Origin: Holophagae bacterium
GTDB taxonomy: Bacteria; Acidobacteriota; Holophagae; Acanthopleuribacterales; Acanthopleuribacteraceae
NCBI GenBank assembly: GCA_030429565.1
Contig: JAUIFE010000018.1
Coordinates: forward strand, 1-64,000
Reading direction: 5' to 3'
DNA length: 64,000 nucleotides
The translations under genes and the position numbers were made by a program. Below the pieces are notes generated by a model. It searched no databases, was not told the origin of the DNA, and saw nothing but the letters and a program-made list of their open reading frames with translations. Shown here piece after piece: positions 36,497-45,860 of the stretch. Position 1 is the first letter of the stretch, and each line of letters opens with the position of its first letter.

Positions 36497-39019
36497 ATGA
36501 TGGCCGCGTCCCCCCGCCGGCAAGCAGCGATGCTGCGTATTTTGGCTTTAGCTTGGCTCGTTTGGCTGCCGGCGCTGACGCTGTTCGCACAAGACAGCGA
36601 CACCGAAACGCCCGCAATTTCCGTTGATAAGGTTCTGGTTTTGGGACCCTTCGACGATGTCATCCACAATCAAAAACAAGCCGATTGGCTTACCGACAAC
36701 CTGTTCCAAACGATCAGCAACGGATGGGTACGCGGCGGCGACCAGGCCACCATCGCGGGCAAAAAACTGAGCTGGCAAGAGAAAGCCGTCACTTCGGTGA
36801 GCGCCGACGCCGGCCAAGCCGTGTTGGTCGCGGTGAACCTCGACCCCTCCCGTTTCACCAAGGCTTCGCTCGCGTTTCAGTGGGACGGTTCCGCGCAACT
36901 ACGTCTCGGCCGCAACAAGATCGCGCTCGCCGGCGCGCCCAACCACAGCGCCAGTTTGCAACTGATCAACCAAAGTTACCAAGCCTTGTTGCTGTTGCAA
37001 GCGGGCGACAAAGCGGCCACCCTCGCCGAACTAAAACTGGAAGGCACGCATGTCGCCGGCCTGCGTGCTCATACGCAAGCCAAACACCGTCTGAATGGTG
37101 AATTGCTGTACGGTGCCAATGGCGTCGAAGGACTCGACCTCTCACCGGACGGCCGCTACATCGTCATTTCACAGAGGGCGCGTGCGCGCGACGAAAAAGA
37201 CTGGCAACGCGTGACGGAAATCCGCAGCCTCGGCTCGGGCATGGTCAAGCGCGCCTGGGAAAATGCGCAACCTGGCAACCTCGCCTGGAAAAGCGACGCC
37301 AAACACATCGCCTACACCATGGACAACCAACTAATCCATGAAGAAGTCGAAAGCGGCCGTCGCCATGTGGTGTTGGAAAACGCGGAAAACGTCAGCGCCA
37401 TCCGTTGGGTCGGCGACCGCCTGCTGCTGCAGGTGGGCATCAAACAAGGCAAACGCGGCGACAACGCCAAGCTTTACCAAGGCCTCAACGACCGTTGGAG
37501 CTATTTCCGCAACATCAACCAATTGCTGTGGTGCGATCCCGCTTCCGGTTGGTTAACACCGATTACCGATGCGGCGACATCGGCGGACTTGGCTGATGTC
37601 GACGCCAAGGGTCGCATTCTCTACACCACCACCACACCCGATCACGCGGCGCCACCACACTTTTCGATCACGCTTACCCTGCTCGACGGCAACAATGGCC
37701 AAAGCGAGGTGCTGACCGAACAACGTTCCCTGAACGGCGCCTGGTTTCGCGGCGACAAGGTTCTGATTAAAGCAGGCCCCAACACCTTTGACGCGATCGG
37801 CCGCAACATCGCCGAAGGTCAAACTGCCGCCAACGATTACGACAATCAGCTTTTCCTGATGAACCCCGCCGACAAGCAGGTGCAGGCCCTGACCAAAGAT
37901 TTTGACCCGGCGGTAAACGACGTGGTTGTGAATCGCAACGGGCGCGTCGTCTTTAGTGCGTACGAAGGCGACCGCATTGAGCTGTTCCAAATGGATGCCG
38001 GCAACGCAATCAAAAAACTCGACAACATGGGCGATGTCACCGGCAACATTGCGATGAGCGACCAAAGCAAACCCGTTTTGGTATGGACTTCATCCGCCGT
38101 CCAAACCCAAGCCAAAGTATTTGTCGGCGGTCTCGACGGCCGTAAACCGGCGGAATACTGGGATCCGGCAGGCGATCGCTACGACGACGTGCAATTTGGC
38201 GAAGTGCGCGACTGGGACTTCAAAACCGAGGACGGCACAGAAATCGACGGTCGCATCTACCTGCCCAACAACTTCGAAGCCGGCAAAAAATACCCACTGA
38301 TCGTTTACTACTATGGTGGTGTGGTTCCGGTAACGCGCGGTCTCGGCGGCCGTTACCCCAAAAACCACTACGCCGCACAAGGTTACGTGGTTTACGTGCT
38401 GCAACCTTCGGGCACGGTCGGCTACGGCCAAGCCTTCTCGGCGCGCCACCTCAACGCCTGGGGTTTGCAAACGGCCGACGACATTATCGCCTGTAGTAAA
38501 GCCTTCCTCGACGCCCACGACTTCGTCGACCGCGAGCGCGTCGGCATCATGGGCGCCTCCTACGGCGGCTTCATGACGATGTACTTAACCACACGCACCG
38601 ACATGTTCCGCACCGCCATCGCCCACGCGGGCATTAGTAACCTCACCGAATACTGGGGTTTCGGCTGGTGGGGTTACCTCTACAACGGCGTCGCCGGGCG
38701 TGGTTCCTTCCCGTGGAACAACCCGGAACTCTACACCGAACAAAGTCCGGTTTATGCGGCCGACAAGGTTAATACACCGCTGTTGCTGCTGCACGGCGAC
38801 CGAGACATCAACGTGCCGCCGTCACAATCGCACGTGATGTACACGGCTTTGAAAATTCAAGATAAACCGGTGGAACTGATTGAGTTTGCCGGCGAAGGCC
38901 ACCATATCCTCGGTTGGGAAAACCGCATGCTGTGGTGGAACACCATCCTCGCTTGGTTCGACAAAGACCTGAAAGACCAACCCGAATGGTGGCAACAGAT
39001 CTATCCCGAACCCAAGTAA
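36497..39019 (+). CDS. Secreted DPP IV-like S9 peptidase
   Basis: An 840-residue exported peptidase with a signal peptide ending near LFAQ. The long N-terminal part has propeller repeats (GLDLSPDGRYIVIS, WKSDAKHIAYTM). The S9 catalytic domain has nucleophile S688 in GASYGGF, Asp in HGDRDINVP and His in EGHHILGWENR. The YYYGG and GTVGYGQAFSARH segments are typical of dipeptidyl-peptidase IV relatives. The start at 36497 follows AGGAGG at ideal spacing; an ATG 39 bases earlier does not fit a signal peptide. TTAGAAT-type -10 sequences occur upstream of both S9 genes, but -35 boxes are unclear. Confidence 0.9.
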   Translation: MMAASPRRQAAMLRILALAWLVWLPALTLFAQDSDTETPAISVDKVLVLGPFDDVIHNQKQADWLTDNLFQTISNGWVRGGDQATIAGKKLSWQEKAVTSVSADAGQAVLVAVNLDPSRFTKASLAFQWDGSAQLRLGRNKIALAGAPNHSASLQLINQSYQALLLLQAGDKAATLAELKLEGTHVAGLRAHTQAKHRLNGELLYGANGVEGLDLSPDGRYIVISQRARARDEKDWQRVTEIRSLGSGMVKRAWENAQPGNLAWKSDAKHIAYTMDNQLIHEEVESGRRHVVLENAENVSAIRWVGDRLLLQVGIKQGKRGDNAKLYQGLNDRWSYFRNINQLLWCDPASGWLTPITDAATSADLADVDAKGRILYTTTTPDHAAPPHFSITLTLLDGNNGQSEVLTEQRSLNGAWFRGDKVLIKAGPNTFDAIGRNIAEGQTAANDYDNQLFLMNPADKQVQALTKDFDPAVNDVVVNRNGRVVFSAYEGDRIELFQMDAGNAIKKLDNMGDVTGNIAMSDQSKPVLVWTSSAVQTQAKVFVGGLDGRKPAEYWDPAGDRYDDVQFGEVRDWDFKTEDGTEIDGRIYLPNNFEAGKKYPLIVYYYGGVVPVTRGLGGRYPKNHYAAQGYVVYVLQPSGTVGYGQAFSARHLNAWGLQTADDIIACSKAFLDAHDFVDRERVGIMGASYGGFMTMYLTTRTDMFRTAIAHAGISNLTEYWGFGWWGYLYNGVAGRGSFPWNNPELYTEQSPVYAADKVNTPLLLLHGDRDINVPPSQSHVMYTALKIQDKPVELIEFAGEGHHILGWENRMLWWNTILAWFDKDLKDQPEWWQQIYPEPK

Positions 39020-39051
39020 CGGCCCACGCCGTCACACCCTGAAAAGAAACG

Positions 39052-39085
39052 ACAAAGCGAGCCACAACCGGCTCGCTTTGTTTTT
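39052..39085 (+). terminator. Terminator after the second S9 peptidase gene
   Basis: ACAAAGCGAGCC-ACAACC-GGCTCGCTTTGT followed by T residues, 32 bases after the stop. Confidence 0.88.
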
Positions 39086-39168
39086 CCCGTCCCCCGCCCC
39101 TTTTGTTAAAATAGGCTCACTCCCGCTTGACAACGCCCGGCTCAGATCCTGGAAAATACGGAGCCTTT

Positions 39169-41841
39169 GTGCCTGATTTATTTTATGAAAAGAAGCGTTT
39201 GCTGGTACAACGCGATGATTTGTTGCAAGACATCGGTTTGACGATGTTTATGAGCGGCGACTTACCCGAAGGATTCCAAGATATGCCGCGCGAATTTGCC
39301 GGTATGGAACTGCTGGTACGTCAGTTGGGCGACCGCTACCGCGTTATGAAAGAAGAACGCGACCGCCATCATATTGATTACACCGAACTGATTAACAAAA
39401 TTGCCAAAATCGAAGGCGCCTACAAAAAGAAACAAGCGCCGTTGCGCCACGATGTCGACGAACTCAAAATTAAGATCCGCTTCATTACCGACCAACAGGC
39501 CGAAGGAAAACGCATTAACGACGAACAATTGGCCGAGTTGGAAGCGCAGGCCGGCAGGCTCAGCAGTGACATCGCCAAGTTAGAGAACGAGAAAAACACC
39601 AAACTCGAACATCTGCACGCAGAAATTGATCCACTCGAACGTCGCTTGGAAAAGCTGGATCGAAGCATTCGCAAGGTGGAACAAGAAGAGTTGCAGCTAA
39701 GCGTCGACGGCAACAAACGCCTGCAGGATTTGGGCAATCACTACTACCGCTTGCGCAAAGACGAAGCCTTTTACGGCGACAAATACGACCAACTCGACGA
39801 ACTGCGCGACCGCTTGGCGATCAGCAAACAAGCACAGGGTTACAAACTCGAACAAAGCTCGGTCCGACCGCGCCGCGAGCACAACTACTGGCTGTACGTC
39901 ATGTTGTTAGGGGTCTTCCTCGGCGTGTGGATATTCCGCACGACGTACGAGGAACAAGATGTGTCGATGTCGGCCATTGCCGCCAATTACCTGCGCGATC
40001 AAGCCGACACCTGCTTGTATTTAAACCTGGAAAAGGCGCCGCCCGCGATGCGCGACCAGGCACTGGTGCTCAGCAGCTTGCCAGGCGGCCAAGTATTCTT
40101 GGAATCCGACCAAAACCGATTGAGTGAATTCGTCATCGCCCGTAACAACCAAGAACAACTCCAGTTTTGCGGGATCGGATTTCGTGAGGCGCCAACCCGT
40201 TTTAGCACGCGCTTGGCGCAGGCCGGCTGGGTTTACGCCCACAACGAACGCGGCTTTTTGAGTATGACCAAGGACGATTGGCTGTGGCTGGCGCTCAACA
40301 GCCGCACTTATATGCTGCTGCCCAAGGGCCGGCTCGAGGGTTTCCTTGCCGCCGGTTTCGGTGCCCAATCCGCCTGGTACTTGCGACGCGACCAATTTAC
40401 CCCATACGGCTATAACGAAGCACTGCTGCAAGGCTTCGGCCGTTACGAAATGCGCCTGGAGCAGAATCAATTCCTGATTCGCCTGACCAGCAACGAACGC
40501 CAAGTCGGTTTGACGCGGCGGCAGCAGCGCTTAGCCATGCTGCAACAGCGTCAGGAGGCCAATTCACTTAAGTTGGACTGGCGCGAAAACGGTTTGTGGC
40601 TGGAGGGTAACCGCGATCAATTGCCCGCCACCGCCTTCCAACGCAGCGATACACTGCGCGACACCATTAGCCGGCTTTGCAGTGCCTGGTCCGCCCAAGC
40701 ACCGAAACAACCGGCCCTGACCCAAAGCGCCGATAGCATGATCCCGCCGATGCCGACGCCAACCCATGTCGCGGGGCGCCCCTCGATTCTGGTGTTCGCC
40801 CACACCCCGATGGGTCTGGCCTTGCGCAGCGAAATAGCCGCGAATCACCCGATCACCGGCATGGCCTACGTCAACAAAAACGCGGGCCTGTTGTTGACCG
40901 ATGTCGAACGCGGTCTGCTTTCCGAATACCGCTTTGACGGCCGCAACCTGCGTTTACAGCGCAGCCGCAATCTCGTCAATCACCCGGCCAATCATCGTGG
41001 CTTCCGACCGTCGCGGCTGTCACTCACGCCCGATGAACAATTCGCCTTGGTTTTCGAACAACGCCCCGACCCAGGCAAACGCCCGCAAATGATGCTGGTC
41101 CGCCTGAGTGATTTGGAACCCGTGCTTGTCACGGAATTCCCCGAAGGCGTGAGCGCGGGTCACAGTTCGGCCTGGGACACGAGCGGCGCCACCCTGTTCC
41201 TCGGCGTGCAGGGCCGCGTGCGCCGCAACGGTACCGCACTCGGCGCCTTGGTTTACCGCCGTGAAGGCGATGTCCTCAACCTGTTGCGCTTTATTGACGT
41301 CCCGGCTGAACGGGATGTCGCAACCCGCGTCTCGGCGTTATTTTTCGACGATAACCAAAATGATCTCTTGCTATTACGCAAACCCAGCGACGAGTTAGTC
41401 CGCTTCCGACTCGACCGCGCCGTCAATCAGAACTTAGAATGGGTATTGCTGGATCAAGGGCGTCACCAGGACATCAAAACCGATACCATTCGCCAGGGCC
41501 GGTTACTGCCGACCCGCGACGGCGGCCACGCGGTGGCCACCGTGGACACCGCCGCCGACACCAGTGTGATTCACCTGATCGGCCTCGACGGCGAAGCGCT
41601 GCGTCTGGAAGACCAACTCCCGCTCAGCGGCGTTCCCGCCGCCATGACGGCGGTGCCCATGCACAACCAATTCTGGTTGGCGTTACCCGAACGGAAAACC
41701 CTGGGCATGATCAGCATCTACAGTCGTCAGCTCAGCTACCGAAGCCTCATTCAGTTCGACGACCATCAACCGCATGATATTGTTTGTGACCAGTGGGGTG
41801 ATTTTGTTTTTGTTGCGAGTAATAAAGATGACCTGCGTTAG
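39169..41841 (+). CDS. Coiled-coil membrane protein with propeller-like C-terminus
   Basis: About 890 residues, function not recognised. A Glu/Lys-rich coiled coil covers about residues 40-220 (LEKLDRSIRKVEQEELQL). A single membrane helix follows near 245 (YWLYVMLLGVFLGVWIF), then about 620 residues with a mixed region and repeated beta strands (SLTPDEQFALVFEQ, ALFFDDNQNDLLLL) like a six- or seven-bladed propeller. The coil would be cytoplasmic and the C-terminus outside, since few positive charges flank the outer side. The start is the GTG at 39169 after GGAG; a TTG 14 codons earlier is the alternative. The next gene overlaps its end, so they are translated together. Confidence 0.75.
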   Translation: MPDLFYEKKRLLVQRDDLLQDIGLTMFMSGDLPEGFQDMPREFAGMELLVRQLGDRYRVMKEERDRHHIDYTELINKIAKIEGAYKKKQAPLRHDVDELKIKIRFITDQQAEGKRINDEQLAELEAQAGRLSSDIAKLENEKNTKLEHLHAEIDPLERRLEKLDRSIRKVEQEELQLSVDGNKRLQDLGNHYYRLRKDEAFYGDKYDQLDELRDRLAISKQAQGYKLEQSSVRPRREHNYWLYVMLLGVFLGVWIFRTTYEEQDVSMSAIAANYLRDQADTCLYLNLEKAPPAMRDQALVLSSLPGGQVFLESDQNRLSEFVIARNNQEQLQFCGIGFREAPTRFSTRLAQAGWVYAHNERGFLSMTKDDWLWLALNSRTYMLLPKGRLEGFLAAGFGAQSAWYLRRDQFTPYGYNEALLQGFGRYEMRLEQNQFLIRLTSNERQVGLTRRQQRLAMLQQRQEANSLKLDWRENGLWLEGNRDQLPATAFQRSDTLRDTISRLCSAWSAQAPKQPALTQSADSMIPPMPTPTHVAGRPSILVFAHTPMGLALRSEIAANHPITGMAYVNKNAGLLLTDVERGLLSEYRFDGRNLRLQRSRNLVNHPANHRGFRPSRLSLTPDEQFALVFEQRPDPGKRPQMMLVRLSDLEPVLVTEFPEGVSAGHSSAWDTSGATLFLGVQGRVRRNGTALGALVYRREGDVLNLLRFIDVPAERDVATRVSALFFDDNQNDLLLLRKPSDELVRFRLDRAVNQNLEWVLLDQGRHQDIKTDTIRQGRLLPTRDGGHAVATVDTAADTSVIHLIGLDGEALRLEDQLPLSGVPAAMTAVPMHNQFWLALPERKTLGMISIYSRQLSYRSLIQFDDHQPHDIVCDQWGDFVFVASNKDDLR

Positions 41842-42706
41842 CCGTTTCCTATGCCTGGTGTGGCTGGGTTGTTTGCCGCTGTGGAGCAACCAACCGGTGG
41901 CGCCGGAACCGTCCACCGCCACCATTTTGGTTTGGCCGCCAACCATTGCGGCTTCCGACAGCGACGCCTTCGAAGGCATCGCCACCTTGCTCGCCACGCG
42001 CGACCGACTCCAAGAGCCGCGCCGCATCGTCGATTTACACCGCCTGCGGCGTCATTTGGTCGGTACCGGCCTTTCCGTGACGGCACCGCTCACCTTGGCG
42101 AGCAAACTCAAGGCGGCGAGCGAGTTGGCGGTCGACGAACTGTGGCTGTTCACGATTCATCAGGATCACTTGGTCTGGCAACATTTCGACGTGGCCAACC
42201 GCCAAGTCATCGACAATGGTTTGACCCACCGACCGGAAGCCTGGGAAGCACTGCCCGCGTTTATTGCCGACCAAATTGGCTTAGACCACCGGCCCACCGA
42301 AGGCTATGACTTTTATCGTCTGTGGGCCTCAGTCTATTTCGTCGACGACCTTACCAGCGCCCAAAACCTGATGGTGCGTCTGGCCGCTCACCCCGCCGCC
42401 GGTCGCCTTTTCCTAAAAGAACTAAGTGCCCTATTTGGCAACCCGACCCGCGCCGATGAGGATGTTCAGAGCATCATCACCTGGCGCGACCGATTCAACC
42501 AACACGGACTGTACGGACTCGCGGAAGAAAGCTCAAACCATCTACTGGAACAGCGCCACAACCCAGGTGATTTGCTGGACCACGCGCGCATCTTGGCGGC
42601 CCAAGGCAAGCGCGGGGCCGCCTGTGAGTACGTCCGACGCGCCGCTTCCTTCGGTTTTGTGCGCAGCAATGACGAACCCTTACTGAAAGAGTGTCAGGAC
42701 AACTAA
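41828..42706 (+). CDS. Exported protein coupled to the coiled-coil gene
   Basis: A 292-residue protein of unknown function with a signal peptide (about 1-25, CVSRFLCLVWLGCLPLW). It has no lipobox in the usual place and no enzymatic motif. The C-terminal half is helical with TPR-like spacing (LLDHARILAAQGKRGAACEYVRRAASFGF). Its ATG lies 14 bases inside the end of the upstream gene, which points to coupled translation and a shared job at the envelope. About 290 bases without a gene follow. Confidence 0.7.
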   Translation: MTCVSRFLCLVWLGCLPLWSNQPVAPEPSTATILVWPPTIAASDSDAFEGIATLLATRDRLQEPRRIVDLHRLRRHLVGTGLSVTAPLTLASKLKAASELAVDELWLFTIHQDHLVWQHFDVANRQVIDNGLTHRPEAWEALPAFIADQIGLDHRPTEGYDFYRLWASVYFVDDLTSAQNLMVRLAAHPAAGRLFLKELSALFGNPTRADEDVQSIITWRDRFNQHGLYGLAEESSNHLLEQRHNPGDLLDHARILAAQGKRGAACEYVRRAASFGFVRSNDEPLLKECQDN

Positions 42707-42998
42707 CGCCTCACTGACAAACCCCAAACTTCTCATAAAAAAAACTTAAAAGACTGACACAAGCCACCCCTGGACAGTTTGTGGACCACGGCCAATAGGG
42801 TTATGGTGAAGAAGTCTGTAAATTCGTTTTACTTTTTTCCCAATCACTTCGCAACGAGTCGCCGCCATTCGCTGTCAGGTGGAACCCAGCCAAGCGCGTT
42901 TCCACCCTTCGCACCGAATTGGCTTTTGGATTCGCATCGATTGCTAACCTCGCGGTTTTGGTTAACCGCTCTCACGAACGACACAAAGGAGCCATTTG

Positions 42999-43466
42999 AT
43001 GGAATTACATATCGGCATAGAAAAAGGACAGCGTGAAAAGATCGCCGAAGGCCTGAGTCGCCTGTTGGCCGACACCTACACCTTGTATCTGAAAACCCAT
43101 AACTTCCACTGGAACGTCACCGGCCCCATGTTCAACACACTGCACACCATGTTCGAGCAGCACTACCTGGAAATGGCCACCGCCGTCGACGAAATTGCCG
43201 AACGCATTCGCGCCCTGGGCGTGTTCGCGCCCGGGTCTTACCACCAGTTCTCTAAACTGAGTTCCGTCAAAGAGGCGGACGCCGTCCCCGCCGCCGAGGC
43301 CATGATCGCCTCGCTGCTGGAAGGTCACGAAACCTTAATTCGCACTGCTCGCGAGGTGTTCCCCTTGGCGGAAGCAGCCAACGACGAAGCTTCCGCCGAC
43401 CTGATCACCCAGCGTTTGCAGCTCCATGAAAAAACGGCCTGGATGCTGCGCAGCATGCTCGGTTAA
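42999..43466 (+). CDS. dps: Dps-type ferritin-like DNA-protection protein
   Basis: A 155-residue Dps family protein. The ferroxidase signature is present: LKTHNFHWNVTGPMF, then FEQHYLEMATAVDEIAERIRALG with the His, Asp and Glu ligands. Dps forms 12-subunit shells that oxidise and store iron using hydrogen peroxide and protect DNA. AAGGAG lies eight bases before the ATG; a TTG directly before it was not chosen. A terminator follows. Confidence 0.93.
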   Translation: MELHIGIEKGQREKIAEGLSRLLADTYTLYLKTHNFHWNVTGPMFNTLHTMFEQHYLEMATAVDEIAERIRALGVFAPGSYHQFSKLSSVKEADAVPAAEAMIASLLEGHETLIRTAREVFPLAEAANDEASADLITQRLQLHEKTAWMLRSMLG

Positions 43467-43484
43467 TCAGCCGTTTCACTTCGG

Positions 43485-43512
43485 AAAGGCGCTCCTTGTG
43501 AGCGCTTTTTTT
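43485..43512 (+). terminator. Terminator after dps
   Basis: GCGCTC (43489-43494), five-base loop, GAGCGC (43500-43505), then seven T; it lies directly upstream of vsr. Confidence 0.85.
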
Positions 43513-43527
43513 CGCCGGGACTCGGCC

Positions 43528-43947
43528 ATGGACAACCTTTCGCAAAAGCAGCGACGTCGCTGCATGAAACGCGTCAAAAACAAGAACACCCAACCCGAGG
43601 TCCTGCTACGGCAAGCGCTGTGGCACGCGGGTCGACGCTACCGCCTCAACCTCAAACTGTTCGGCAAACCCGACCTGGTGTTCACCAAGCAGCGATTGGT
43701 CGTATTTGTCGACGGCTGCTTTTGGCACGGCTGCCCGGCCTGCAAAAATATGCCCAAAACCAATTACGACTTTTGGCAGGCCAAAATTCTCAAAAACATC
43801 CAGCGCGACGCCGAAGTGACCACCGTTTTGCAAGCGGACCAGTGGCGTGTATTGCGCTTTTGGGAACACGAAATCAAACGCGAGCTGTACCGGGTGGTCA
43901 ATGAAATCTGTGCCACCTTGGATCAGGCATCGCCATTCACACCCTAA
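43528..43947 (+). CDS. vsr: Very short patch repair endonuclease
   Basis: A 139-residue Vsr protein. The family motifs are KNKNTQPEVLLRQALW, the catalytic Asp49 in LFGKPDLVF and the zinc/active-site segment VDGCFWHGCP. KTNYDFWQAKI and VLRFWEHEI follow. Vsr nicks DNA at T:G mismatches that arise when 5-methylcytosine deaminates in a methyltransferase target site. Normally it is encoded beside a cytosine methyltransferase; none is in this window. The ribosome site is weak. Its end overlaps the converging sensor kinase gene by 11 bases. Confidence 0.9.
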   Translation: MDNLSQKQRRRCMKRVKNKNTQPEVLLRQALWHAGRRYRLNLKLFGKPDLVFTKQRLVVFVDGCFWHGCPACKNMPKTNYDFWQAKILKNIQRDAEVTTVLQADQWRVLRFWEHEIKRELYRVVNEICATLDQASPFTP

Positions 43948-45691
43948 CCGGGAAACGCAACACGAAGGCAATACCGTCATCGTCTTGATTGTCGCGCACC
44001 TCGATGGTCCCTTCCATTTGCTGCATGTAATTGGCAGCCATGTGTAAGGCCAGGTCGTGCGGCTCACCGTCGAAACCACCGCTCATCGCCAACAGGCGGC
44101 GAACCACCGCTGCCTCGACGGCTTGACCGTTGTGGCCAATCACTAACTCAATGGTTTCGTCATCGATGCCGTGCAAGGCCACGTGCAGCCGTTTATCCGG
44201 CCGGGTCGCATACAGCAGCGCTGTGCGGCAATGCGCCAGCAACCAGTTCAAGGTGTTGATGAGTTTGATTTTCTCAGTGTGAACCGGCGCCACCGTCGCC
44301 AAGGCCTTGGTTACGACAAACTCACCTTCGTCGGCACCGGTCATTAAAAAGTTCAGCGCATCTTCGACCATCGGACCGAGGTGCAGAAACTCGCGCCGTT
44401 TGCCAACCTGCGAATACTGCTGTTGCGCTTGCACAATCTCCAAAATCCGTTCACCACAATCAAACATGCGCCCCGTTTCGCGCAAAAGTTCTTGGTGCTC
44501 CTGCTTAAACGTGGTTTTCAAACCATTGAGATAATTGAGATACCGCTGCTCGCAATCCGCTCCCGGCACCCTGGCGCCTTCATTTAAACGCGCCAACACA
44601 TGTTCGAGATGACCCAGCGCCGAGGCCGCGAGAATGTCCTGTACCGCGTGCGAGGCAACGCGAAAGCTATTGAGGATGTTGCCGACGTTGTGCAGCATGC
44701 TGGTCGCGATTTCGGCCATGCCCGCCAAATGTGCCGCCTCAATCACATCTTTGCGCGCCAGTCGTAATTCCTTGGTTTGATGCTCAATTTTGGCGTCCAA
44801 ATCGCGGCGCGTTCGTTCGTATTCCAGCATGTTTTCTTGGTGCGTTAAAGCGATGCCGACCACATGCGCATAGGATTTAATAAGCGCCAATTCACCCGGC
44901 GAGGGTTCCACCGGGTCGGGGTAATACATGGCAAAGGTACCGAGCACAACGCCGCCGGATTTGATCGGCTCCGACCAGCAGGCCCGCAGCCCCAATTTAT
45001 CGACAACCTGTCGGAAGGGTCGCCAGTTGGGATGCGTGAGCAGATCGGCGACAATCACGCGTTCCCCAGCGTGGGCGGCGGCCCCGCAAGAGCCCACGTT
45101 TTCGCCAATCGGCAATCCGTCGACGGCGTCGCGATACCAATCGGGCAGCGAAACCACCATGCCGTGGCGCAGTGTATTGGTTTTTGAATCGACCAACAAA
45201 ACCGAGCAGCGCATGCCGGGAATAATGGCTTCGGCACTGACCACCAACTTGTGCAACAACTGTTCGAGCGAAACGCCGTTGGTCATGAGCTCAAACACCT
45301 CGCGTTGGGCAAGGCTCGCTTGTTCCAGTTGCGCGGCGCGGGTGACGTCGCGCAAACAGCCGGTCATGACAACGGCACCGTCGGCATCCGTGCCGAAACA
45401 ACCGGTATCGGCCAACCAACGCTGTTCGTGTTGACAGGTCCGCACCCGATAAACCACGTGGTACGGCAAACCGTCGGCCTTGGCCGCTTGCAGAACAGCG
45501 ACAACGTCGGCGGCATCTTCGGCAGCGTAGAGGGGGTTTTCAGGCGATTGAGCCAAACAGGCCTCGGCCGAAATACCGAGCACACGCAGACAAGGTCCAC
45601 GCAGCGACTGAAACACGGGATGATCCGCCAAAACGGCGGTGTAGGCCACAGCCGCCTCACGTAAATTTTCAACATAAGATTGGGTATCCAT
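43937..45691 (-). CDS. PAS-GAF sensor kinase with degenerate ATPase domain
   Basis: A 584-residue soluble protein. An N-terminal PAS-like domain (about 15-120, RWLADTGCFG and TGCLRDVTRAAQ) is followed by a GAF domain (about 130-290, CSVLLVDSKTNTLRHG and GSCGAAAHAGERVIVADLL). A helical linker leads to a dimerisation segment with a candidate phospho-His in SMLHNVGNILNS. The C-terminal ATP-binding domain is odd: the N box and the DxGxG motif are not recognisable (VIGHNGQAVE instead). It may bind no ATP or act as a partner of another kinase. No response regulator gene is adjacent. Confidence 0.72.
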   Translation of the reverse strand: MDTQSYVENLREAAVAYTAVLADHPVFQSLRGPCLRVLGISAEACLAQSPENPLYAAEDAADVVAVLQAAKADGLPYHVVYRVRTCQHEQRWLADTGCFGTDADGAVVMTGCLRDVTRAAQLEQASLAQREVFELMTNGVSLEQLLHKLVVSAEAIIPGMRCSVLLVDSKTNTLRHGMVVSLPDWYRDAVDGLPIGENVGSCGAAAHAGERVIVADLLTHPNWRPFRQVVDKLGLRACWSEPIKSGGVVLGTFAMYYPDPVEPSPGELALIKSYAHVVGIALTHQENMLEYERTRRDLDAKIEHQTKELRLARKDVIEAAHLAGMAEIATSMLHNVGNILNSFRVASHAVQDILAASALGHLEHVLARLNEGARVPGADCEQRYLNYLNGLKTTFKQEHQELLRETGRMFDCGERILEIVQAQQQYSQVGKRREFLHLGPMVEDALNFLMTGADEGEFVVTKALATVAPVHTEKIKLINTLNWLLAHCRTALLYATRPDKRLHVALHGIDDETIELVIGHNGQAVEAAVVRRLLAMSGGFDGEPHDLALHMAANYMQQMEGTIEVRDNQDDDGIAFVLRFPVRV

Positions 45692-45860
45692 CGCATCACC
45701 TCGTCGGAGACGGCAGGTAGCGACGCGCCGGAGAATGGCGCTTCACCGCAAAAAAACCTCGCCACTAAAAAAACTCAGACACACGAACACTCGCCAACAC
45801 AGAGAACAGAAGCAGGATAACACAACCCTGTTCAAGCACGCTTAGTGCCTGTGATCATCG

